Source: Paramacrobiotus metropolitanus
Taxonomy: Eukaryota; Tardigrada; Eutardigrada; Parachela; Macrobiotidae
Length of the DNA stretch: 64,000 nucleotides
Assembly (NCBI RefSeq): GCF_019649055.1
Contig: NW_026570298.1
Coordinates: 186,001 to 250,000, forward strand
Reading direction: 5' to 3'
In this document: positions 1 to 11,399 of the stretch, piece after piece
Numbering within the stretch: position 1 is the first letter of the stretch
How the letters are laid out: every line of letters begins with the position of its first letter
Notes under the pieces: model-generated
Database searches by the model: none
Seen by the model: the letters and a program-made list of their open reading frames with translations, nothing else
Told to the model about the DNA's origin: nothing
Made by a program: the position numbers and the translations under genes

Positions 1-439
1 ACGTGATTCGTTTGGTCACATTCTTGTTGCAGCTGGCAACGATTCGGACGTCGCCAGATGCAGCAAAAATGTTGCATCTGTCTTTTATTTTAAAAACAAA
101 ACAAATAAAAATTGCTTTAATTCCTAGTCCGTGTCACGCAAGTACTATCAGTTTTTTTTGGAGTCTCGGAACATCAGTGAGTAGCAGTCTCGAGATGGCG
201 ACGGCACAGCCATATAAGTTTGAGCAGCAGTTGATTGGCTTCGATTGGGCCGGCTGGATTCTAAAATACAGCCGAGCTGTTTATGCCTGCTTGGTCTTTC
301 TGCATTTTGGAAACTAAGCAATTGCCTACTGAAAGCTTGCCGGAAAAAACATTTTAAAAGTTGAACATTTCCCTTTTTACAATGCTCAACGCCGTTTTGA
401 TAGATCAAAAGTTCTTCAGTTTTGGTAAACGTTGTTCCC

Positions 440-1700
440 GTGATTTATTTTGCCGTCGTAAAACCAAGTTCTGGACCGAAAACGAACTTTCCGGAGCAGG
501 TCCAAATTTACGCCCCCATACAATAGAACGGTGGCTTCGTTTGTATTGAACAGATGGTTCTCTGCGTGACGGTTAACAGCTCATCCAACACACCACCTAA
601 ACCCGTCAAAATTCTCAGACTGGGTCAAAATATACGGTTTCACCTTACATAAGTACCGCGGGTTCGCTTATAATGCCCGGATGGCTTTCCGTGTGACGGT
701 TCTTCCAAAACACGCCACCTGGACCGGTCAAAATTTCCGGACCGGGTCCAAATTTACGCCCCGCCATACATTAGTACGGCGGGTTCGTCAAAAATGCCCG
801 GGTGGTTCTATGCGTGACGGTTCTTCCAAAACACGCCACCTGGACCGGTCAAAATTTCCGGATCGGGTCCAAATTTACGCTCCCGCCATACATTAGTACG
901 GCGGGTTCGTCAATAATGCTCGGGTGGTTCTCTTCGTGACGGTTCTTCCAAAATACGCCACCTGGGCCGGTCAAAATTTTTGGACCGGGTCAAAATTTAC
1001 GGCCCTGCTATACTTTAGTACGGCGGGTTCGTCAGAAACGCCCGGGCGGTTTTCTGCGTGACGGTTCTTCCAAGACACGCCACCTGGACCGGTCAAATTT
1101 CCGGACCGGGTCCAAATTTACGCCTCCGTCATACATTAGTACGGCGGGTTCGTCAAGAATGCCCGGGTGGTTCTCTTCGTGACGGTTCTTCCAAAATACG
1201 CCACCTGGGCCGGTCAAAATTTTTGGACCGGGTCAAAATTTACGGCCCTGCCATACTTTAGTACAGCGGGTTCGTCAATAATGCCCGGGTGGTTCTCTGC
1301 GCGACGGTTCTTCCAAAACACGCCACCTGGACCGGTCAAAATTTCCGGTTAGGGTCCAAATTTACGCCCCCGCCATACATTAGTACGGCGGGTTCGTCAA
1401 TAATGCCCGGGTGGTTCTCTGCGTGACGGTTCTTCCAAAATACGCCACCTGGGCCGGTCAAAATTTTTGGACCGGGTCCAAATTTACGCCCCCGCCATAC
1501 ATTAGTACGGCGGGTTCGTCAATAATGCCCGGGTGGTTCTCTGCGTGACGGTTCCAAAACACGCCACCTGGACCGGTCAAAATTTCCGGACCGGGACCAA
1601 ATTTACGGCCCTGCTATACTTTAGTACGGCGGGTTCGTCAATAATGCCCGGGTGGTTCTCTGCGTGACGGTTCTTCCAAAACACTCTACCTGGGCCGGTA
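440..1700. repeat. Tandem satellite array, ~122-bp unit
   Basis: A head-to-tail repeat of about ten units. The landmark GTACGGCGGGTTCGTC recurs at 774, 896, 1018, 1139, (variant) 1261, 1383, 1505 and 1624, giving a period of 119-122 bp. Two diverged units lie on the left edge (landmarks near 526 and 653). Each unit carries GTGACGGTTCTTCC, CACCTGG(A/G)CCGGTC and CCGGGTC blocks. Short open frames here are products of the periodicity and differ between units, so I call no gene. Confidence 0.92.
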
Positions 1701-1737
1701 AGTACTGATAAATTTTGTGGTACCTTCTCGATTGTTT

Positions 1738-1890
1738 CAGCGGGGGGCTGCGCCCCCCGCACCCCCTGCTTATTGGGGCTCCGCCCCAAACCCCGGCCAG
1801 GGGCCTCGCCCCTGCACCCCGGGGACCCAGCTCTCCGCGTGACGCACTACAACTTAAAAACGCTCGCTCGCTTCGCTCGCTCGCTTGATT
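1738..1890. other. Cluster of GC-rich hairpins plus a GCTC-type repeat
   Basis: Three perfect inverted repeats follow each other: 1742-1758 (six G, CTGCG, six C), 1773-1789 (TTGGGG...CCCCAA) and 1798-1814 (CAGGGG...CCCCTG), then CCCCGGGG. At 1861-1887 lies a near-perfect GCTC repeat with a central TTC. The cluster joins the satellite to the family relic at 1978. Such structures sometimes mark transposon ends, but no terminal repeats were found, so its nature is open. Confidence 0.6.
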
Positions 1891-1977
1891 ATGTAGATCA
1901 GTAGATATAATTTATCATAAAGGTCTGCTGATGCTTGAAGCATATGGTGTCTTACGCAGTGTGTGACGCGTGTCCAA

Positions 1978-2270
1978 AGCTATGATCCGCGTTTAACGAC
2001 GCATTATCGTGGCCGCGAGTGGACTGTGGAGAATTTGAAGGATCTGGATGGCTCCAAGCTGACCACCATCACGCTTCGGTCTTTGCAAGATGTTCGTAAA
2101 CGTTTAGAATAGTTCGCTGATCGGAGAACCATGAAGATGACGATGTTGTCGAAAAGGACGGTCACACCGAAGAGGATCACGATATCGCAGACGAGGAAGA
2201 TAGGACTTTGGAGGCTACCTATATTAGTTTTTATAACTGTATTTTATTCACTTCAGTGATCAGTTTGCTG
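1978..2270 (+). pseudogene. Relic of the terminal exon of the Tudor-like/F-box family
   Basis: Positions 1978-2112 read as 45 codons that align with the last exon of genes A, B and C: SYDPR...THYRGREWTVENLKDLD...KLTTITLR, ending at TAG 2110-2112. After the stop, another frame encodes an acidic stretch (EDDDVVEKDGHTEEDHD) resembling the acidic tail of gene C, which implies a frameshift. No acceptor, F-box exon or first exon precedes it; upstream are hairpins and the satellite. This is therefore an orphan 3' fragment left by an unequal exchange or a truncated duplication. Confidence 0.75.
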
Positions 2271-2317
2271 AAATTTGTTTGTTAGACTTTAGTTGAGCAA
2301 GCACTGTAAGCTGTCTG

Positions 2318-2816
2318 CAATAGATAGATTCCGGTACGCCTGCCCACTGCGTATGCCCCGCCTGTGTGACGTAGGTTGGTGAGAGAAAATCGTATTTACA
2401 TGCGCCGATGAGGTTTTAAGAGCCTTTCGCAGCCAGTTAGCCTGGATGAGCTGGCAGCACCCGAAAAGTGGATTAGTTAGAGATCGCTCTATTTACCGAG
2501 TATTTTTCGGTTCCTGTACGAAAAGGCGCAAAGGAGTTATTCCTCGTTTAAGCTCCATTATTTATGAGACCAACTGGGCGGGCGGGCAATGCGACCCGAG
2601 CCTGATTTGAACGGAACTTACATTTAAAATGTAACTGGTGGACTTCAACCAATTACTGTAACTGGTGTAAGTGTAAAATGTAACTGGTGTAACTGTAAAC
2701 TCAAATGTAACTGGTGGACTTCAACCAATTACTGACTTGATTTCAAACAAGTTCGGTTTTGATTGGGTTGGAGCAACCCAATCAGTGCGCACGGGCGTAC
2801 TGGAATCTATCTATTG
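2318..2816. mobile_element. Non-autonomous DNA element with ~33-bp terminal inverted repeats
   Basis: The left end (2318-2351) starts CAATAGATAGATTCC(G)GTACGCC. The right end (2783-2816) is its reverse complement with a few changes. The 499-bp interior has no coding potential, a duplicated 32-bp block (2627-2658 and 2703-2734) with further partial copies between, and a perfect 9-bp hairpin at 2761-2783. I cannot fix a target-site duplication. It ends 76 bp before the start codon of gene A and so may supply part of its promoter. Confidence 0.6.
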
Positions 2817-2892
2817 TGCAGGATAATTAATTTATCATTCCCAGTGTCACAGTATTTGTTTGTAGTGCACTGCAGTTGTTGCTTAGCTGAGA

Positions 2893-5300
2893 ATGCACCT
2901 TTATGGCGAAAAGCGTTTTGAGTGCCACCCTGTGTACCAGTGGAACTCTGTGGATGTGCTGACAGAGAGCGGACTCTTCCAGCATGTTGAAGTGATCGAC
3001 GTGGCGGAGAACGGGCTGATCGTGGATTTCCAAAGCAATGAACAGCGAGCGCAGTTCGTCAGCTACGACAAAATCTTTCATGCTTCCATCATTCCTAATT
3101 CTGTGGGGGCCCAGCGCCAATACAAACTGGGGTATGCCGAACTGCAGTGGAGTCCCTCAGCAATTGCGAATGCCCGTGTGCAGGTCCTGTGGCGCTCGCA
3201 GCCGGGTGCTGCGTGGCTGTGGTACCCTGCCTGGCTCCTGAATCGTGCTTTCTCCTTCCCCTTTAATGACATTTGCTTGGTCTGGGCCGCCGTGGAGGTG
3301 GAGGGTCGACGGCACGTGGAATTGTTCTCCGCGGATCAGGTGCGCTTCCCGCCGTCCAAGAAGCGCTTGGCCGAACGAGTGATCCACCCGGGCTCCTTTG
3401 TATCGCGCGAATGCCGTCTGCCTGTTGAATTCTGGCCGAATACAACGCACACAGCAGCAGATAATTTCAGTCGGCATCCGCCGTTTCAGGACAAACATGT
3501 GCGTATTCTATCCGTTCTCGGGGAGACCGTAAAGTATCTGCAGCGAAGTGACGCCGAACCTATCACCGAAGAGGACGTGGTGTGTATATTCTATTAAAAC
3601 CAATTACTTAAGTACGAATACTGAATTTCTCTTAATTATTCTGGTGTGTCCCGGAATTTATTTTTCATAGTACTGTAGTTGTTCAGATTTTTGTTGATAC
3701 CCGATCGTAGCGCGAGAGGTTCTGCGCACTTCTGTGTGGACTGTAATTACAGACTTACAGACTATGAAGTTCATAGCATTTATCGTTTAAAAGCTGTGCC
3801 AAGTTTTACCATTGGCAAATAATGTTTACTGCATGTCCTAGACGCTTGTTTACGGTACTTATAAATGTTTTAGTTTTATAGATTATCTGTGTAAATAGTT
3901 AATTATGTTAATATTTAGGTAAAATTATTCGTTACGTACGTAAACGAATAATTTTTGGGGAAGGCTGCGAACACCCCCTTGATGTTTGTTGTATATTTTT
4001 CCAGCAAAAAGTGTACGACGCGACCAGAGAGTTTTTCTCAAAGCAACCGGGCTTGTCCAATGACGAACAGGACAATCCTGCACTGCAGTTGTCCAGTGTT
4101 CGGAAGACGACCCGCAAACGCAAGTATTCAGAGGAGGATGCACAGCCGGAAGTGGAATGCGTATTGCCAGCCGCGACGCATCTCCTGCTGGAGATCTTCC
4201 ATTCCTTGGACAGCCTCACCCGCATAAAACTGCGTCGCGTCTCTCCGCTGTGGAACACCGTCCTGACCGGCGCCGACAGCGCGAAAACCGTCCGGGTGTC
4301 CTTCGTCCTGAACCCGTTTTTCCCACGGGAAGCGGAGAATTTCACCCAGGTATTCGGCGCCGTGGCTGGCCTGCTGAAGTGTACGAATGCTTCCACGGAA
4401 CGGATTATTCTTGAGGATATGTGGGTGGATAACTTTGATGGTGCCCTGATGGTGATCAAGTATCTGCTCCAGAACATCCGGCTGAAACAGCTGACATTCC
4501 ATAATGTGGTAATGGACTGGGATGATCGTTTTGATGAGGACTACGCCGGGAGTGGTGTGGTGGCTGTGGAGGAGTTGGAGGGTGGAGGCAAGACGTTCTT
4601 CAGGCGCTTAGCCAAAACGCTGAATAGTTGGGCACCGTGCTGCGATGAACTCCGGCTGCGACGGTGTACGTTCACCTGTATCGAAAAGATGAACGCAGTT
4701 ATTCAACACGCGACGATTAAGCTGGATGCAGCGGATATTGAGGCGCAATTCTGGGATCTGTACGAGGCGCATTTATCCCGCGACGGGGTGAATCTGGAGG
4801 AAATGGCGGAATGGATTCGAACAGGATCGGAAGAACTCCGCAACATGGTTGCCCAGGTAAAACCGCAGTTGAAATGACGAAAGTAGTCGATTTTTTCAGT
4901 TTTTTTCTGGTGCAGGCTAATGTTTTTTGTGCCAGTCACCGCCAAGATTCACATACTTTAAGTGAAGAGATAACCAGTTTAAGGTTTGATCAGCACGGTT
5001 TTTCCAAATATTAAAGCATAAATCAGTTTATTTTTGGGTTATTGAACCGTTATTCGTAGTAAGCAGTTTGATTTTATAAAATTTCTTAGTTGAATTTTTA
5101 CTTACATTTCAATTTTTAAATAAAATTGTTTTGACTTGCAGTACCTGGAGGACTGGCAGAGCTACGATCCGCGATCGACGACGCAATATCGTGGTCAAGA
5201 GTGGACGGTGGATAATCTGAAAGATCTGGATGTCTCCAAGCTGACCACCATCACGCTGCGTGCCTTGAAAGAACGCCTTCCGGAGGAAATGAAAGATTAA
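2893..5300 (+). CDS. Gene A: Tudor-like/F-box protein, 3 exons, 565 aa
   Basis: Exons 2893-3579, 4005-4856 and 5142-5300, all phase 0, with GT..AG introns (donors GTGTGT and GTAAAA). Exon 1 encodes two modules: residues ~15-65 resemble a Tudor/Agenet fold (V.VL...GLFQHVEVIDVAENGLIVDF), followed by a WYP...VEVEG...ADQVRFPP module. Exon 2 has a basic patch (RKTTRKRK), then an F-box at residues ~283-317 (LP...LLLEIFHSLD...KLRRVSPLWN) and a long C-terminal region ending in the family signature AADIEAQFWDLYEAHLSRDG. Exon 3 is a tail beginning YLEDWQSYDPR. F-box proteins recruit substrates to SCF ubiquitin ligases by binding Skp1; the N-terminus could bind the target. ATG 2893 is chosen because gene B starts with the same peptide (MHLYG). 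Intact. The substrate and the Tudor assignment are inference. Confidence 0.82.
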
Positions 5301-5896
5301 TGCCATAGATTAACTGCAAAATGTGATTTTTTTGTGTTCACGAATCTTGTGGTGGTATTAATCTTGAATGTGTTCACGGCATGATTTTTATCCTTTTGTT
5401 TTCGGTGCCAAGGTATAACTGATCGATTGTTTTGTACAATCAATTTAATCTGGAAGCACGACGGAAGCTTACAGATACAGTTGTCGATCGGTGCTGGTTT
5501 TTTTTCATTGCGGAGTAACCGCCTAAGGGTGGCACTTCGGTATAAGAAATTACACTTCCTGTGGAACCGTTGATACTCTTGCTCTGATATCAGTTTTGAA
5601 CTTTTGATATTAGCCGCAACCTGCTTAATTTCCTTTTTTCGGCTTCATGCTGTAGCGGCGTGTAGCCTCTAATTGACGTCCAAAAATTCACTAATAATCG
5701 ATCTGGCGGTCGATGTTTATTGTTCAGGGATTCATGGCAGCACATCTGAGTTTCTCTGGATGACAGTACAGTTATCGCTGTATTTGTATTATAATCGTGA
5801 ACACAAGTTAGCGATTGCTTATCCAGCACTGTCTGTGCTGCATTGGAATTTCTCGCATCGCAGTTTTTAGGAGTTTATTGGTAAATTCTAATTAAG

Positions 5897-8694
5897 ATGC
5901 ACCTTTACGGAGGAAAACACTTTGGTTGCCATCCCGTATACCAGTGGAACTCGGTTGACGTGTTGACAGACAACGGATTCTTCCAGCACGGCGAAGTCAT
6001 CAACGTGGCGGATAACGGTCTGATCGTGGATTTCCACTGCAGCGAGCAGCGCGCGGAGTTTGTCAGCTACGACAAAATCTTCGACGCCTCCCAGGCCCCG
6101 TACTCCCGGCCGTATCGCCACTGGCAGGAAGAACTGCGGAAGAACCCCGCGGTGACGGAACACGCCAGTGTGCAGGTGCTGTGTCGCGCGCATCCCGATG
6201 CTCCATGGATATGGTACCCGGGTCTACTGCTCAGTAAGGCCCTGTTCTTCCACTACGACGGGATCGCTTTACTGGTCGTCTTGGTAGAGGTGGAAGGCTG
6301 GAGTGATGCGGAATTGTTCCCCGCCGATCAGGTGCGTTTTCCCCCGTCCCCGAAGGACCTGGATAAACGGGCGCTGACACGCGCCATGAAAGATGGGGCG
6401 GGGGCCAGCAATGCCTTCGTGGTGCGACAGTGTCGTTTGCCGAAGGATTATGCGGCCACCGTCACGCCCGCGATCGCCAAGCGCTTTCGTCGTCGCATTG
6501 AGCTGGTACAGCCGCCCACGCACCGACTGCATGTCGTGTCGATTCTCAAGAAGAAGGGGGTGTTCACGTTTCTCCAGCGTTTCTTAGGGTTGCCCCCATT
6601 GGAAGAGAATGTGGTGCGTACGCAGAGATGTTGTCCATTTTATCCTTCTTGATCAATGATGGCAGATGAGATGTTAAAAAAGCTGCTGAAGTTTCAATTT
6701 TTAAATCTAGTGAATTATGTTCTGAATATTGCGAATGTTTTTTTAATATTTTGTTTCTTGCTACTTTATTAATTTTTACCTGGTAGACCAGCAGTCTGTA
6801 CTGTTCGCGTAATAGTTGTTGAATAATGTGTAGTTGACTGATTTACTGTACAATCGTTTTAAGATTGAAGTAGGTTGGTTTTTGAATAATTATCGTCAAG
6901 GTACCGATCAAATTTTATTGGGTTTTGCTGAAATGCAGTAGAATAATTTTTGAGAATAACAGTAAGCAATCAATACTGTATTATTTTAATTAGTATAATT
7001 ATTAAGATTTAATCCATAAATTGTGAATTTTATGGACATCTGTGAACATCTATAAATTTTATGGATGTTCAAAGAAAATTAAAGTAATTTGGAAAATCAA
7101 TTTTTTGAAACTCAGGTTCCGTTTCGGCTAATTTAAAGTCGATTTCAAAAAGTGCCTACATTGTGCACAGCAAACGTTCTGAATTCTTTGTCTGATTGAT
7201 TTTTTCCGATGTTTTTTGGCAGGAAACCGAGTACGAGGCCATCGTCGCACAGGAAACCAGCCAGGTGGATGGACCAGGCACGTCCAGCGGGACGAAGAAA
7301 CGCAAAAACCGTGACGACGATGCCCAGTCGGAAGGGGAATGCGTACTGCCCACCCAGCCGTATCTTCTGCGCGAGATCTTCGACTCTCTGGACAGCGTCA
7401 GCCGGCTGAAACTGCGTCGCGTCTGTTCGCTGTGGAATGCCGTCCTGACCGACCCGAACTGCGCGAAAACCGTCCGAATTTCCTTCGACATGAACCCGTT
7501 CTTCCCGCAGGAGGACGAGCAACTGACGCGGCTGTACGGCGCGGTCGGGGGTCTGCTCAAGTGCATCAATCCCGCAACGGAACGGCTGATTCTGGAGCAT
7601 GTCTTCGCTGAGCACTTGGAGAACACTTTGCCGATCATTGGCTGGATGCTGCGACACGCCCACATTAAGCAGCTCATCTTGCATAAGGGGGACGTCAATT
7701 GGGATGATGTTAGTATATTGGAGGGGGCCGGGGGTGACGAGATTGTGGGGGACATATTGGGTGTGGGCCGGACGATAATACGCCGGCTGGCGGCGGCGTT
7801 CCGCGGCTTGGCGCCGTTGTGCGATGAATTACTGCTGCTGCGGTATGAATTCAACTGCAGCCAGCGGATGGAGACGGCTATTCCGCTGGCCAGAATGCAG
7901 CTGAATGCCGCGGATATTGAAGCGCAATTCTGGGAGCTCTACGAGGCACATCTGTCGCGCGACGGAGTGAACCTGGAGGAAACGGTGGAATGGATTCGAA
8001 CAGGACCGAAAGCGCTTCGAAGGGTGGTTGCAGAGGTAAAATTCATTTGAGAGAGCGGATAATCGTTGGCGCGACTGAATTTTTTTTATGAATATTTTGC
8101 GATTTTATTTTTAAATTTTGTTTCAGCCTTTATTTATTTTATACAGTAATTTATTTCGCCACCTTTTTTGTTATTTATTCCAATTTTTTCATTATTTATT
8201 GTGCTCACTAACTGTTTATTTTGCATCACCAGTTATTTTATTTTTTAAATACATTTTGCTTGGGATTAAATTTCACTGCGAACAATGCGCCTCATGTTTA
8301 AAAAAATTTCCAGCAATTTAATGCTCGAAGCAGTAACGAATTCTTGTGAAATAATATTTGAAGGTAATCGTTTGCGTATTATAATACTTTATGTTTTACT
8401 TATGTATTCGTGGAAAATTCTAAAATAATTGTCTGGTATAAAAAAATATGGCAGAATATTTGATTAGTGGCCGTTTGTTGTTTGTAGGAATTGGAAAACT
8501 GGCAGAGTTATGATCCGCGTCCAACGACGACGCATTATCGTGACCGCGAGTGGACGGTGGAAGATCTGAAGGATCTGGATCTGTCCAAGTTGACCACCAT
8601 CACGTTGTGTGCCTTGAAGGCTATTGATTCCGAAGATTGGGACTATCCGTCTGCGGAGGAAGAGAACGGCGTAGCTGAGGAAGAGGGGGAATAA
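5897..8694 (+). CDS. Gene B: Tudor-like/F-box protein, tandem paralogue of A, 578 aa
   Basis: Exons 5897-6613, 7223-8035 and 8488-8694, all phase 0, at the same protein positions as in gene A. Exon 1 repeats the Tudor-like module (VDVLTDNGFFQHGEVINVADNG) and the WYPG...ADQVRFPP module. Exon 2 has a basic patch (KKRK) and an F-box at residues ~281-315 (LPTQPYLLREIFDSLDSVSR, then LKLRRVCSLWN). The C-terminal signature AADIEAQFWELYEAHLSRDG is nearly identical to that of A. Exon 3 is longer than in A, with an acidic end (SAEEENGVAEEEGE), as in gene C. The start 597 bp after the A stop, same strand and same introns show a direct tandem duplication. No lesion found. Likely SCF adaptor; target unknown. 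Confidence 0.83.
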
Positions 8695-9626
8695 TTCTTG
8701 CTCACAATACTGTTCATTCAGCTCACTACCTGCATGTTAACGATACTGTTACTGTAATTCAGCTCACTACCTGCAGTATTATGCCAGTTTTCGTGTCCGA
8801 AACGGGACATTTATGCAGCACATTGCCGTTTAATAATATATTAGTAATACGCACATTAATGTTTTTTGTTCGACCAAACTTGAAGCCTCTCTGGGGTTGT
8901 CGGCTCTTGTGCCGTAATAATGATAACTTAATCTATACCGGCATTTTTTGCTTAATGACTCATAAGGCACGATTTATTCGAAACAATGCCCTTTTATTTT
9001 TGTAATACGCTTTCTTTTTCGTTCAGATTATGGGCATATTTGAAATGCTGTACCAACAGAAGCACATTAATTTATTTGGTGCTTTGGCGAACGTTGATAT
9101 ACGCGTTGCAGAAATACTGTAGTTGATAAAACATGTAAATTTTTTTTCTGTATTTTTATTGGGGTTGATTTCGTAACATAAAGTCGATTTCTTCGTCGCT
9201 AAGATTGCTGCATCATTAATTTATTTCAGATAATTATTTACAAAAAATTAATCACGTTACTTGTGTTAATAAATCCTTAAAATACGGAAATACATACTTT
9301 CAATCAGCAATTTGTATTGATAATTCATTATCCACTTTAATTATGAATTATTTTACTATCTGTATTATATACTCGAGTAGACATATCTTTATTGATTTGA
9401 ATTATATTTTTCGTTTATTATTCGCTTTAATTGCTGCATCTTTGGCGCGGCTGTTATACCAGTGGCAAACATCCAAGAAATTTTAAACTCTCACAAACGA
9501 AATTAACAACCGCCCGTCATGCAGCAGCATTCACCGCACACATTAACAATCCAACGGGAAAATAATAATAACAAAAATCATTCCAAGAAATTCGTGATCC
9601 CGTTTCCAATCACCCAGCCCGCGTCG
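8695..9626. other. AT-rich spacer between genes B and D
   Basis: A strongly AT-rich stretch with no open frame longer than about 75 codons and no family resemblance on either strand. An imperfect short duplication (TTCAGCTCACTACCTGCA, near 8717 and 8759) follows the gene B stop. The right part is the 3' flank of the minus-strand gene D. Confidence 0.6.
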
Positions 9627-11367
9627 TCAAGCATCCAGGGGAAAGACATTGAACTTCTGCAGCGACGCCACGGTGCCCAGCTGCAGGAGGAGCGAGAGCA
9701 GCCAGGCCAGCAGGGGCTGGCGCAGGGTGCCGGTGTCGCGGTTGCTGGCGTAGTTGTAGAGGATCTGCAGGCAGTTGCGCGGGTACTTCCGCTGATTGAC
9801 CATCACCCGCATCAGCGTCTCGTAGAAGTAGGCGTCCCAGGGGTGGCGCGCGATGTTCTGCGCTAATAGACGGTTGAAGAGATGCCGGGTGTAGGTGTCG
9901 TTGGCGTGGCCGTGCCGGTAGCGGCTGATGATGGGGATGATGGTGTGCTGGCCGGAGATGTCGCGCACACACTGCAGTAAGCGCAGATCATCTGCAAATC
10001 AAATATCAAATATACATCAGTGATCAGATCATAATATTACTAAACTAAATTAACTTACTTACTAACTTACTATCTTAACTTAACTTACTAACAGTATTTA
10101 GTAGTATTATGATCAGATACAGTATATTCTGATTAAATAATAAAAATATTTTTAAAAAATTCATCAGTATAACGGTATTTATTCACTTCTTTACAAATTA
10201 TTGCTGCAGATTAGCAAGTGAGAAGTAACCAACGAAATGCCACAATGCAAATTTTTTTCGCCAATATTTACAGTTTAAACCGTAATTTTTCCAGAAATTT
10301 GCGTCTTCACCACTTGACAGAGAAATCAGAAACTAATAAGAAAACAAGTTAAGGACGAAAAAAGTCCTACTGTTACTTCGTTTTTCAGCAGCTGTTTTAA
10401 ATTATTCGGATTAAACAAAGAATTCAGCAAGCCGAATAAAAACGAAGGTTTTCTGTACCCTGACTGCCGCCTGCCGGTAAGCATTTTTTTGCTAACGTTT
10501 TAACTGAAAACACACTACACGTACGGTGACGTACCGGAAACGACAACCAGCATGGGGGAGGGGTAATCGTCGAGGAACTGGCGGACAAACCGGCAAATAC
10601 CTTCGCGACGGGCATTCGGCGGATTGTGGCTGTCGGCCACGTTACAAAACTGCATCTGTAAACCACAAAAACCAAGAGAATAAACTAAACTACTGTATGT
10701 ATAAATAAATTCACTTATAATTTAAAACGTATTATAATAAATAAATTTTATATAGTTTATCCATGAAAACAGCGCCTGCAGATTTACGACAAAAACCAGG
10801 AGAATAAATAAAACTCCATAACAAATCAAAATTTTAACAAATTAAATAACGTTAATTTTCTGTAGCTTATTCACGAAAACAGTGCTTGAAAATTTCCCAC
10901 AAAAACCAAGAGAATAAAAATTAATTTTTCTACAATTGCATTTTAGAAAATTAAAAAATTTGATTTGCTTTTGTAGTTGATTTGCTTTGTAATTTACCCA
11001 ATAACTACAAACTACAGAGAAACACTATAGGGAACGTTCTACGGTACAAACTAATTTTAAAAATATTAAAATAAAAAAGATTTTCTGTACGGATTTACCT
11101 GCAGATCATCAAACGTCCGCATAATGACATCGTGCTGCGTCTGGACCTGCAGCGCGGTGACATGCGGCAGATCGCACACCACCGCCACCCGCACGAGGAC
11201 GTGCAGTCCGCCGACGGCCAGCCATTCCGTGCAGAATTCGCGCAGCAGACTGGCGCGGTAACGCAGCGCCGTCACGATCGACTCCACCGTCACCACCTCC
11301 ACGCCCAAATGATGCCGGCGCAGATCCCAGAAGACCCCGATGTCGTGACGGTGGACGGGCGCCAGTT
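9627..11367 (-). CDS. Gene D: unrecognised protein, at least three exons, 5' end uncertain
   Basis: Minus-strand exons 11367-11099, 10655-10535 and 9991-9627 join in frame (phases 1, 0, 1, stop at 9627-9629) with consensus borders. They encode about 250 residues. The C-terminal exon has TIIPIISRYRHG..., a YF...MVNQRKYP...ILYNYAS stretch and a hydrophobic end (LLAWLLSLLLQLG) before ...FNVFPLDA. I do not recognise the family. The first exon seen needs one nucleotide from an upstream exon. The signal-peptide exon at 13550-13481 ends in exactly that phase, and splicing to it would give a 274-aa secreted or membrane protein, but an unseen exon is equally possible. Confidence 0.55.
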
Positions 11368-11399
11368 CTGTCGGAACAATCAAACAACAATCTCAGCTG

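Noticed and set aside
9519-9866. Plus-strand 115-codon open frame.
   Set aside because: Antisense of gene D's last exon, whose splice phases and composition are better; glutamine/valine-rich composition is typical of an antisense shadow.
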